This document shows, in pieces, positions 1 through 5,948 of a stretch of 7,528 nt of DNA (positions are counted from its first letter, which is position 1; each line of letters begins with the position of its first letter). The translations under genes and the position numbers were made by a program. Origin of the DNA: Candidatus Atribacteria bacterium (GTDB taxonomy: Bacteria > Atribacterota > Atribacteria > Atribacterales > Atribacteraceae); NCBI GenBank assembly GCA_003561145.1, contig PWXL01000112.1, forward strand, positions 1 to 7,528, given 5' to 3'. The notes under the pieces were generated by a model, which was not told the DNA's origin, searched no databases, and worked only from the letters and a program-made list of their open reading frames with translations.

Positions 1-942
1 GAGGACATTGACCTCATTCCCGAAGAGGACATCGTCCTCACCCTCACCTGTGACGGATACATTAAGAGGGTGCCCCTTGAGTTATACCGCCGGCAGGGAC
101 GGGGAGGGAGAGGTGTCAGCGGGATTACAGTGAAAGAAGCGGATCTTGTACGTCAGATAGCGGCCTGTACAACACTTCACCGTATTCTTTTATTCACAAG
201 CAGGGGGCGTGTTTTCCAAATCCCCGCTTACCAGCTTCCCGAAATGCAACGCCAATCCAAGGGAACACACCTGGTCAATCTGTTACCACTGGAAGAAGAG
301 GAGACAGTATTTCGTTTCATTCCTCTTAAAGATTTTGGGCAGGGAAGACATCTGTTTTTCGCAACGGCCCATGGGTACGTGAAGAAGTCCGACCTTTTGG
401 AGTTTGTGTCCATCACTCGCAGGGGCATCAGGGCGATAAACCTTTCCGAGGGCGACAGGCTTTCGCAGGTCTTGGTTACTCGGGGTGACGAGGAAGTGTT
501 GCTGGTCTCTGCGCGGGGCTATGCCATATCCTTTCCCGAAGCGGAGGTTCGTTCCATGGGGCGCGGCACAAGAGGCGTCCGCGGCATGACGCTGCGCAGA
601 AGGGATAGAGTGGTGAATGCCTGTGTGCTGGATCGCTCGAAGAAGCTTTTGGTAGTCTCCTCCCGGGGCATGGGTAAGAAGCTTTCCATGGTGAATTTCG
701 CCAGCCACCACAGGGGAGGCCGGGGGGTCATCATAATGAAATTTGCGGAGAGCACCGGGGAGATGGTTGGCGTGATGCCCGTGCACGAAGAGAAAGAGAC
801 CCTTATCTCTACGCAAAGCGGTGTCCTTATTCGTATCGATACCGATGACGTGCCTCAGCAGGGCAGGCACACTCGAGGGGTTCGGCTCATCCGGCTGAAT
901 GAGGGTGACCATATCGCATCGGTGGCCCTGGTGGATTCATGA
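1..942 (+). CDS. gyrA: DNA gyrase subunit A, C-terminal part (5' end outside window)
   Basis: The frame is open from base 1 to the TGA at 940-942, giving 313 visible residues. GyrA is the breakage-reunion subunit of the A2B2 gyrase that introduces negative supercoils with ATP. Only the C-terminal DNA-wrapping beta-pinwheel is present; the catalytic tyrosine region lies upstream. Six blade signatures can be counted: QGRGGRG (visible residues 32-38), QSKGTH (about 85), TRRGIRAI (about 139), GRGTRGVRG (187-195), HHRGGRG (236-242) and HTRGVR (about 290). The first is a GyrA box, close to the canonical QRRGGKG, which separates true gyrase from topoisomerase IV ParC. The protein ends soon after blade six, without the acidic tail seen in some species. 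The stop overlaps the start of the next gene by four bases, so the B12 genes are probably read through from gyrA. The family call is very secure. Confidence 0.97.
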   Translation, partial: EDIDLIPEEDIVLTLTCDGYIKRVPLELYRRQGRGGRGVSGITVKEADLVRQIAACTTLHRILLFTSRGRVFQIPAYQLPEMQRQSKGTHLVNLLPLEEEETVFRFIPLKDFGQGRHLFFATAHGYVKKSDLLEFVSITRRGIRAINLSEGDRLSQVLVTRGDEEVLLVSARGYAISFPEAEVRSMGRGTRGVRGMTLRRRDRVVNACVLDRSKKLLVVSSRGMGKKLSMVNFASHHRGGRGVIIMKFAESTGEMVGVMPVHEEKETLISTQSGVLIRIDTDDVPQQGRHTRGVRLIRLNEGDHIASVALVDS

Positions 943-2009
943 GGGTCGCTCCCCATGGTGGGAGGGTGTTGGAATATACAGACAAGGGGAAATCCCTGGT
1001 GGATTTCAGTGCGAACATCAATCCCTGGGGACCTCCCCTGGTATTGCAAGAAGCTTGGGACGACCTTTTCCGGTATGTTTCCGTCTACCCGCCGCTCAAC
1101 ATTGATTATCACCGCCGGTTACTGGCCTCTCTTTATAATATACCCGCCGGTGTTATTCTTCCCTGTAACGGTGCTTCCCAGGGAATATACCTGTTGGCCC
1201 GGGAACTGCCCCTGCAACGGGTGGCAATATGCGAGCCGATGTTTACCGAGTATGCTCGCGCCTTCAGCCGGCAGGGAAGAGAAGTGATCCACCATTTTCA
1301 CTTTCCCGGGAGTGACCCCGCACGTTTTTTCGATTTGCTATTTCGACAGCGGTACGATGCTATTGTAGCGGGAAACCCCGGAAACCCGGCCGGCACTACC
1401 TTTCCGGAATGGCTTTGGGAGGACCTGGTGGAGAGGTGTGACGAAGAAGGGAGTTGGCTCCTGGTCGATGAAGCATTCCAGGAATTTATGGGAGAAGAAA
1501 CATCGCTTTCTTCCCATGTTTTAGAGCGAAAAAAGCTGGTTGTTATCCGTTCTCTCACCAAGTATTATTCCCTGGCCGGTCTGAGGGGCGGCTTCCTTGT
1601 AGCACATCCTGACCTGGTAAGAAACATCGAGGGAGCCCTGGAGCCATGGAGCGTGAACGCTCTTCTTTCCAAGGCGCTCGATCTTTTGGCCTCTGCCGAC
1701 CTCTCTTTTTTTCACCGTACGACCAGGGAAAAGCTCGCTGAAGAGAAAGCCTTTCTGGAGCAGGGAATGGAAAAACCGGGTATTTTAGAGCGACTGTGTT
1801 CATCGAAAGTAAACTTTTATCTTGCCCGCCTGAAGAATGAGAACCAGGGATTTTTCGATTTTCTTAAGGAGAGGGGTATTGTGATACGGGACTGCTCTGA
1901 TTTCTATGGCTTGTCTGACGGAAACTGGTTTCGTTTTGCGGTTCGAGCCCGCCGGGAAAACCACTTACTCCTTGAGGCAGTGAAAGAATATGTCCGGAAC
2001 AAACAATAA
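939..2009 (+). CDS. cobD: L-threonine-O-3-phosphate decarboxylase (cobalamin CobD, PLP aminotransferase fold)
   Basis: This 356-residue protein is a fold-type I PLP enzyme that decarboxylates L-threonine phosphate to (R)-1-aminopropan-2-yl phosphate, the linker between corrin ring and nucleotide loop. Evidence is the N-terminal HGG (6-8) and DFSANINPWGPP (22-33), typical of CobD and distinct from plain HisC. Further motifs are NPGNPAG (146-152), VDEAF (176-180) with the PLP-ring aspartate, SLTKYYSLAGLRGG (205-218) with the probable Schiff-base lysine K208, and FRFAVR (331-336) supplying a carboxylate-binding arginine. Length matches the family. The ATG at 939 overlaps the gyrA stop as ATGA, with a weak GGTGG four bases upstream, which suggests translational coupling. 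The main alternative is histidinol-phosphate aminotransferase. The N-terminal motif and the cobU/cobS/cbiB neighbours argue against it. Note that cobD also names the CbiB protein in aerobic-pathway nomenclature. Confidence 0.93.
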   Translation: MRVAPHGGRVLEYTDKGKSLVDFSANINPWGPPLVLQEAWDDLFRYVSVYPPLNIDYHRRLLASLYNIPAGVILPCNGASQGIYLLARELPLQRVAICEPMFTEYARAFSRQGREVIHHFHFPGSDPARFFDLLFRQRYDAIVAGNPGNPAGTTFPEWLWEDLVERCDEEGSWLLVDEAFQEFMGEETSLSSHVLERKKLVVIRSLTKYYSLAGLRGGFLVAHPDLVRNIEGALEPWSVNALLSKALDLLASADLSFFHRTTREKLAEEKAFLEQGMEKPGILERLCSSKVNFYLARLKNENQGFFDFLKERGIVIRDCSDFYGLSDGNWFRFAVRARRENHLLLEAVKEYVRNKQ

Positions 2010-2535
2010 AAGCATTCTCTTTTTGGGTGGCGCACGGAGCGGCAAAAGCGCCTTGGCTCAAAAAAAAGCCCTGCAAAGCGAACTCCCCATTGTGTTCATG
2101 GCAACCGGGGTGGTTGCCGACGGGGAAATGGCAGAACGGGTAAAGCATCATCGCGCCCATCGTCCTCCTCAGTGGCGGACACGAGAGGTTCCCCATGGGT
2201 TTCGAGAATGCACAGAGAGCTTTGCGGGCTGCGGGGTACTGGTTGATTGTATAACTTTCTTAGCCAGCAACCTGTTGTTGCGGGAAGGAGGGAAAGAAGG
2301 GCCGGCACGTTCGGCTCTCAACGAGGAGTTGGAATGGCTGTTCGCAAAACGAGAGCGTGAAGGTTTCCTGTTGATTGTCGTTTCCAACGAGGTTGGGATG
2401 GGCGTGGTTCCTGATTCACAGCTGGGAAGGACATTCCGCGATGTGGCTGGCTGGGCGAACCAGTGGCTTGCAGAACGCTGTGAGGAAGTGTACCTGGTCA
2501 CGGCAGGGTTGCCGTGGTGTTTGAAGCCCCGATGA
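1990..2535 (+). CDS. cobU: Bifunctional adenosylcobinamide kinase / adenosylcobinamide-phosphate guanylyltransferase
   Basis: This 181-residue protein phosphorylates adenosylcobinamide and then transfers GMP to give adenosylcobinamide-GDP. The P-loop GGARSGKS is at 13-20. ATG (38-40) and GEMAERVKHHRAHRPPQW (45-62) follow; by eye H54 aligns with the guanylylated histidine of Salmonella CobU (His46). VDCITFLASNLL (85-96) is the VDCLTLW..N segment. VSNEVGMGVVP (131-141), then FRDVAGWANQWLAE (149-162) and a C-terminal GLPWCLK, complete the family pattern at the usual length. The start overlaps the end of cobD by 20 bases. The nearest purine-rich element, GAGG at 1974-1977, is 12 bases from the ATG, so initiation probably depends on coupling to cobD translation. 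The stop overlaps the next ATG by four bases. The assignment is secure; whether both activities are retained is inferred from the motifs. Confidence 0.96.
   Translation: MSGTNNKSILFLGGARSGKSALAQKKALQSELPIVFMATGVVADGEMAERVKHHRAHRPPQWRTREVPHGFRECTESFAGCGVLVDCITFLASNLLLREGGKEGPARSALNEELEWLFAKREREGFLLIVVSNEVGMGVVPDSQLGRTFRDVAGWANQWLAERCEEVYLVTAGLPWCLKPR
2499..2516 (+). promoter_or_regulatory. Hairpin before the cobS start, inside the end of cobU
   Basis: CACGGCA (2499-2505), loop GGGT, then TGCCGTG (2510-2516) form a perfect 7-bp stem that two flanking G-U pairs could lengthen. It lies 15 bases before the cobS ATG at 2532 and covers the alternative GTG start at 2514. There is no following T-run, so it is not a rho-independent terminator. 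A role in cobU-cobS translational coupling is inference, because coding sequence can form such stems by chance. Confidence 0.3.
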
Positions 2536-3260
2536 GAGAAGCAGCACGATTATTGCGGGTGGCACTTTCCTTTCTCACCATTTTCCCCGTGGGAAACCCG
2601 GAGTTCCGCAAGGGAGACTTGGGGCGCTCCGCTTTTTTGTTTCCGCTGGTAGGCGCGCTGCTGGGTATGAGTGTATGGGCCTGTTATGCAGCCTTCACAT
2701 ACATTTTCCCGGGCACACTTATTCCCCCGGTTGTCACGGCCGCTGTGTGGGTGGTGCTTACAGGGGGCCTGCATCTGGACGGCTGGGCGGACGTGTGCGA
2801 CGCGATTTTTTCCTCACAAGACCAGGGAACACGCAACAGGGTTTTGAAGGATTCACGCATCGGGGTTTTTGGGGCGGCCGGTATGTTTTTTTTGCTGGGA
2901 CTCAAAGTGGCAGCCCTGCATGGTGTGGATCTGCCCTGGGTGCTGGTTATAGCGACTGTTGCGGGAAGAGTGTCAGCTCTTGAAGTGGGATTCTTTTTTC
3001 CACCACCCACTGGCGGACTGGGGAAGGAATTTATCGGTACAGTTTCCGGGCTCACATTTTTTAGCTGGGTTCTTATCTGTGGTGGCCTTGCCTGGTGGAT
3101 GGGGGGAGCGGCAGGTGCTTTGAAAACAGGAATGACTTTTATTATCATATATATATTCGGGTTGATGGTGCGACGCTCCCTGGGGAGCATGGGGGGAGAC
3201 GGAGTGGGAGCTTCTGTAGAACTTGCAGAAGTGATGATGCTTGTTTTGTGGGTTGCGTAG
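2532..3260 (+). CDS. cobS: Adenosylcobinamide-GDP ribazoletransferase (cobalamin-5'-phosphate synthase)
   Basis: This 242-residue integral membrane enzyme joins adenosylcobinamide-GDP to alpha-ribazole (or its 5'-phosphate), completing the lower-ligand loop. Signature segments are the N-terminal ALSFLTIFPVG (11-21), GLHLDGWADVCDA (79-91), LKDSRIGVFGAAG (105-117) and GGDGVGASVELAE (221-233). HLDG.AD..DA and KDSR.G.FG are the conserved, presumably metal- and phosphate-contacting loops. Several hydrophobic stretches (about 34-56, 62-78, 112-132, 136-155, 172-210) fit a polytopic protein. I chose the ATG at 2532, which overlaps the cobU stop as ATGA and gives the usual N-terminus. A GTG at 2514 would add six residues (MVFEAP), but it lies in the stem of a predicted hairpin. 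The 14-base gap to cobC suggests one transcript. The family call is very secure. Confidence 0.96.
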   Translation: MREAARLLRVALSFLTIFPVGNPEFRKGDLGRSAFLFPLVGALLGMSVWACYAAFTYIFPGTLIPPVVTAAVWVVLTGGLHLDGWADVCDAIFSSQDQGTRNRVLKDSRIGVFGAAGMFFLLGLKVAALHGVDLPWVLVIATVAGRVSALEVGFFFPPPTGGLGKEFIGTVSGLTFFSWVLICGGLAWWMGGAAGALKTGMTFIIIYIFGLMVRRSLGSMGGDGVGASVELAEVMMLVLWVA

Positions 3261-3268
3261 AAAGGGAA
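3261..3268 (+). promoter_or_regulatory. Ribosome binding site fixing the cobC start
   Basis: AAAGGGAA sits immediately after the cobS TAG. Its AGGG core (3263-3266) ends eight bases before the ATG at 3275. The open frame extends upstream into cobS, but only the ATG at 3275 has this site and yields the family N-terminus MKNVFFMRHG. It therefore decides the start. Confidence 0.7.
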
Positions 3269-3274
3269 ACAAGA

Positions 3275-3871
3275 ATGAAAAATGTTTTTTTTATGCGGCA
3301 CGGAGATACCGAGGCAACAGAGAAAGGATATTTCGCGGGTTGGAGCGATGTTCCTCTTTCCGAACGGGGGAGGCGCAAGGTAAAAAAGGCGGCAGGGTTG
3401 TTGGAGGAGAAAAGATTCCGCCGAATATTTTCAAGTCCCATGGCCAGGGCGCTTGAAACGGCCAACCTCCTTATTCCTCCCGGTGAACCCCTTGAGGTAA
3501 ACCCGGCCCTCAAAGAACGTTCATTTGGTGAATGGGAAGGGAAAAGCTGGGAGGTGCTTGAACGGGAGGAATCCATAAAAGTGGCTGAATGGAAGGAAAA
3601 CCCCCTTGCATTCACCCCCCCCGGGGGGGAGAGCTTCGGCTCCGTATTGGAGAGGGTTTCTGGTTTTTGGGAACACATGGCCTTCCTGGAAGACGGTGAC
3701 TATCTTGTGGTGGCACACGCGGGCGTGTTGCGGTGTATTCTTGTTTACATTACAGGAGTTTCTTTCGAAAGCACGTTCCGCTGGCTTCTTGATCCCGCTG
3801 CTGTTCTCCATGTACGGGACGATCATCTGTTTCCCCAGGTGGTTGCACTCTGGAATGTTGAGGCGGGTTGA
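3275..3871 (+). CDS. cobC: Histidine (RHG) phosphatase, probable alpha-ribazole phosphatase
   Basis: This 198-residue phosphoglycerate-mutase-type phosphatase is predicted to remove the 5'-phosphate from alpha-ribazole-5'-P or adenosylcobalamin-5'-P. RHGDT (8-12) carries the phospho-accepting H9. SSPMARALETA (53-63) supplies the conserved arginine, ERSFGEWEGKSW (81-92) the FGxWEG segment and probable acid, PPGGES (115-120) the family loop, and VVAHAG (145-150) the second catalytic histidine. Length is that of single-domain CobC/PhoE proteins. The start is set by the AAAGGG site and by homology of the first ten residues. RHG phosphatases are hard to assign by sequence alone, so the substrate rests mainly on position between cobS and cbiB. 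A broad-specificity phosphatase is the alternative. The coding sequence contains T8 just after the start and C8G7 in PPGGES, both prone to sequencing error. The frame is intact through both. Confidence 0.87.
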   Translation: MKNVFFMRHGDTEATEKGYFAGWSDVPLSERGRRKVKKAAGLLEEKRFRRIFSSPMARALETANLLIPPGEPLEVNPALKERSFGEWEGKSWEVLEREESIKVAEWKENPLAFTPPGGESFGSVLERVSGFWEHMAFLEDGDYLVVAHAGVLRCILVYITGVSFESTFRWLLDPAAVLHVRDDHLFPQVVALWNVEAG

Positions 3872-3873
3872 CG

Positions 3874-4845
3874 ATGCCGGTCATAAGGCTCGCGGCCGGA
3901 TACCTTTTAGACACCATTTTCGGGGACCCGGCTGACCGCTGGCACCCTATCTCGTGGATCGGAAAGTTGGTTAACGGCGCGGAGAAGGTTTTTTTCCCCG
4001 CGAAAAGGAGCTTCAGGCGCGAGTTCGTCATGGGCTTTGCCGTGCTCGTTATGCTTGCGGGTGGCCTTGGTGCCGGATATGTTGGGGTGGCTCTCTTTCT
4101 CCGTTTGTTGTATCCTCCTCTATTTTGGGCAATCGAGATATACCTTGTTTTCAGTTTTCTGGCCTTTCGAACCCTTCATCGTAAGGGGGAAGAGGTATTG
4201 CAGTCCCTGCGCTGGGGAGACCTAAGTGGTGCCAGGCGCTGCTTGTCCCACATGGTGGGACGGGACACGAAGCATCTTTCCGAGTGGGAGGTGGTGCGGG
4301 GCTGCGTGGAATCCCTGGCGGAAAACTTCAGCGACGGATTTGTTGCCCCTTTTTTATATGTAACTGTGTTTGGAGGAGTGGGTGGCCTGGTGTATAAAAC
4401 AGTGAATACAATGGACTCCATGTTGGGACACAGGGATTTCCGCTACTTTTTTTTCGGGTTTGCTTCCGCCCGTTTCGATGACTTGGTAAATTTCATTCCG
4501 GCTCGGCTGAGCGCTTTTGTTATCATTTTGGCCGCCTTGCTGTGCGGCGGGTTTTGGAGGTCGGCCCTGTACTGTGCCAGAAGGGATGCCAGGTTTCACC
4601 CGAGCCCGAACGCCGGCTGGCCGGAAGCGGCTATGGCCGGCGCTCTGGGAGTACGTTTGGGAGGAACAAGCTATTACAGGGGCAGGCGCGAAGAACGTCC
4701 ATTTATGGGAGAACCCCTCAAAGACCTTGATCCGGAGAGAATCGAGGAAGCCCTGCGTCTGCTGAGGGTCGGGAATTATTTGGCTGCAGCGATCTTTCTG
4801 GTATTCTCTGTACTTATCGCACTGATAGGGTGGTCTATTTGGTAA
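3874..4845 (+). CDS. cbiB: Adenosylcobinamide-phosphate synthase (CbiB; called CobD in the aerobic pathway)
   Basis: This 323-residue membrane enzyme amidates the f side chain of adenosylcobyric acid with aminopropanol phosphate, the CobD product, to give adenosylcobinamide phosphate. The N-terminus LLDTIFGDPADRWHPISWIG (11-30) is the family GDP..HP...IG motif. The core holds GRDTKHLSEWEVVRGCVES (129-147), LAENFSDGFVAPF (148-160), YKTVNTMDSMLGH (174-186), ARFDDLVNFIPARLSA (199-214) and HPSPNAGWPEAAMAGALG (242-259). Hydrophobic segments at about 52-75, 80-100, 152-175, 210-228 and 301-321 fit an inner-membrane protein. The ATG at 3874 is two bases after the cobC stop, with AGGCGGG (3861-3867) six bases upstream. 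A TTG at 3868 would add two residues but has no spacing for that site. All invariant-looking segments are present, so activity is expected. The family call is very secure. Confidence 0.97.
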   Translation: MPVIRLAAGYLLDTIFGDPADRWHPISWIGKLVNGAEKVFFPAKRSFRREFVMGFAVLVMLAGGLGAGYVGVALFLRLLYPPLFWAIEIYLVFSFLAFRTLHRKGEEVLQSLRWGDLSGARRCLSHMVGRDTKHLSEWEVVRGCVESLAENFSDGFVAPFLYVTVFGGVGGLVYKTVNTMDSMLGHRDFRYFFFGFASARFDDLVNFIPARLSAFVIILAALLCGGFWRSALYCARRDARFHPSPNAGWPEAAMAGALGVRLGGTSYYRGRREERPFMGEPLKDLDPERIEEALRLLRVGNYLAAAIFLVFSVLIALIGWSIW

Positions 4846-4860
4846 CCTCGAGGGATACAT

Positions 4861-5907
4861 ATGTTTGAACAAAAACGGTTTGAGCGCGGCAAACTTATCA
4901 GGCAGGTTTTTCTATCAGTATTTATCAGCATAGTCAGCATGGCATTGATATTTCTCGCCATCTCCTGGAGGGGCATCCGGGTGGACATCTCCGAGCTTCA
5001 TCCATATTGGCTCGCTACGGGGGTGGGCATAATGGCAGGGTCCTGGCTGGTGGACGGTATCAGGTTATGGCTGAGTACCAGGGCCTGGAAAAAGAAAATA
5101 TCTTTCACAGATGCCATGGGAACGGTGCTTTCGGGTTATTTTATGGCAGCCATAACTCCTTTTTTTTCCGGCGGAAGCCCTGCCCAGATGTATGTACTCA
5201 CCAGGTCCGGCTTGAGCTGGGGGGAGGCGGGAAGCCTCATGGTCATTACCGGTGTTCTCTATCAGCTGAGCTTACTTGTGATGTTGTTTCTGCTTATTTT
5301 TGTTTTCCGCATCGGCTTTGCCTTGCATGGGTTTTTGCTGGATCTCTTGTACTCGTTTGCCGTTGCCTACTCTATTCTCATAGCGCTCTTGTTTTTTTTG
5401 CTGCTCCGTCCCAAGGTACTGTACCAGCTTATAGGCTGGGGCATGAGGTTCGTGCGGCGGCGCTTTAAAAGGGTGAAATTTTCTGAAGAGGCAGTCTGGG
5501 AATGGGTGGGTGAGTTCATGGTTGATTTCCGGCGGGGGTTTACCATATTTATACGGGAAAAGCCACAGTACCTGGCCTGGAACATGGGCTGTTATTTGTG
5601 CCAATACCTCATGCTGTTCTCGGTGGCCTACATTGTGCTCGCAGCCTTGGGAGCGATTCCCAACTATCTCCAGGTACTGGGAGCCCAGATTCCGCTTTTT
5701 TATGTATTTTCCTTTATTCCCTCACCAGGTGCCAGTGGCGGTGTGGAAATATCGATAGCTTCGGTGTTTGCGGGATTGGTCGGTCCGGAAAAGCTGGGGA
5801 TGTTCGTTCTGTTGTGGAGGGTAATAACTTTTTATTTACAGCTTATGGCAGGGGGAGCCGCCTTCTTTCTTATACTTAAAAAGTTCGGAAATAGGCCTGC
5901 ACAATAG
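4861..5907 (+). CDS. UPF0104 / LPG-synthase transmembrane-domain-like protein, function unknown
   Basis: This 348-residue polytopic membrane protein belongs by motif to the UPF0104 family (YbhN, AglD2 and MprF flippase-domain relatives). Diagnostic elements are TPFFSGGSPAQMYVL (99-113) and FIPSPGASGGVE (285-296), the latter resembling the family P.PGG.G..E turn. Hydrophobic stretches occur at about 16-35, 50-67, 86-102, 123-150, 160-183, 240-264, 270-287 and 310-338, roughly eight membrane segments. A basic cytoplasmic loop RRRFKRVKF (199-207) lies between them. There is no soluble aminoacyl-PG synthase domain, so it is not a full MprF. The ATG has a good site, GAGGG at 4850-4854, six bases upstream within the palindrome CCTCGAGG. 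It is 15 bases after cbiB and 41 before birA, so probably co-transcribed. Its link to cobalamin or biotin is unknown; the family has been associated with lipid or polyprenyl-linked substrate handling. Confidence 0.85.
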   Translation: MFEQKRFERGKLIRQVFLSVFISIVSMALIFLAISWRGIRVDISELHPYWLATGVGIMAGSWLVDGIRLWLSTRAWKKKISFTDAMGTVLSGYFMAAITPFFSGGSPAQMYVLTRSGLSWGEAGSLMVITGVLYQLSLLVMLFLLIFVFRIGFALHGFLLDLLYSFAVAYSILIALLFFLLLRPKVLYQLIGWGMRFVRRRFKRVKFSEEAVWEWVGEFMVDFRRGFTIFIREKPQYLAWNMGCYLCQYLMLFSVAYIVLAALGAIPNYLQVLGAQIPLFYVFSFIPSPGASGGVEISIASVFAGLVGPEKLGMFVLLWRVITFYLQLMAGGAAFFLILKKFGNRPAQ

Positions 5908-5935
5908 GGAAGGCACTCCGATCACTCTCTATGAT

Positions 5936-5942
5936 GAGGGAA
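5936..5942 (+). promoter_or_regulatory. Ribosome binding site favouring the GTG start of birA
   Basis: GAGGGAA ends six bases before the GTG at 5949. The upstream in-frame ATGs at 5931 and 5934 have no comparable purine run at usable distance: the nearest, GGAAGG after the preceding stop, is about 17 bases away. The choice changes only the first six residues. Confidence 0.45.
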
Positions 5943-5948
5943 TATGTT

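Noticed and set aside
283..912. Long minus-strand open frame across gyrA (209 codons).
   Set aside because: It is antisense to a clearly conserved gyrase domain; the product has no recognisable motif and there is no ribosome site. It is a compositional shadow.
939..2009. Histidinol-phosphate aminotransferase (hisC) for the aminotransferase-like gene.
   Set aside because: The N-terminal HGG and DFSANINPWGPP pattern and the position beside cobU, cobS and cbiB favour threonine-phosphate decarboxylase.
3095..3274. N-terminal extension of CobC by 60 codons into cobS.
   Set aside because: The extension is out-of-frame cobS sequence. The RHG family starts a few residues before RHG, and the ribosome site is at 3261-3268.
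2684..3301. Long minus-strand open frame across cobS (205 codons).
   Set aside because: CobS motifs on the + strand explain this region fully. The antisense peptide is low-complexity Pro/Ser/Thr-rich, as expected of a reversed membrane gene.
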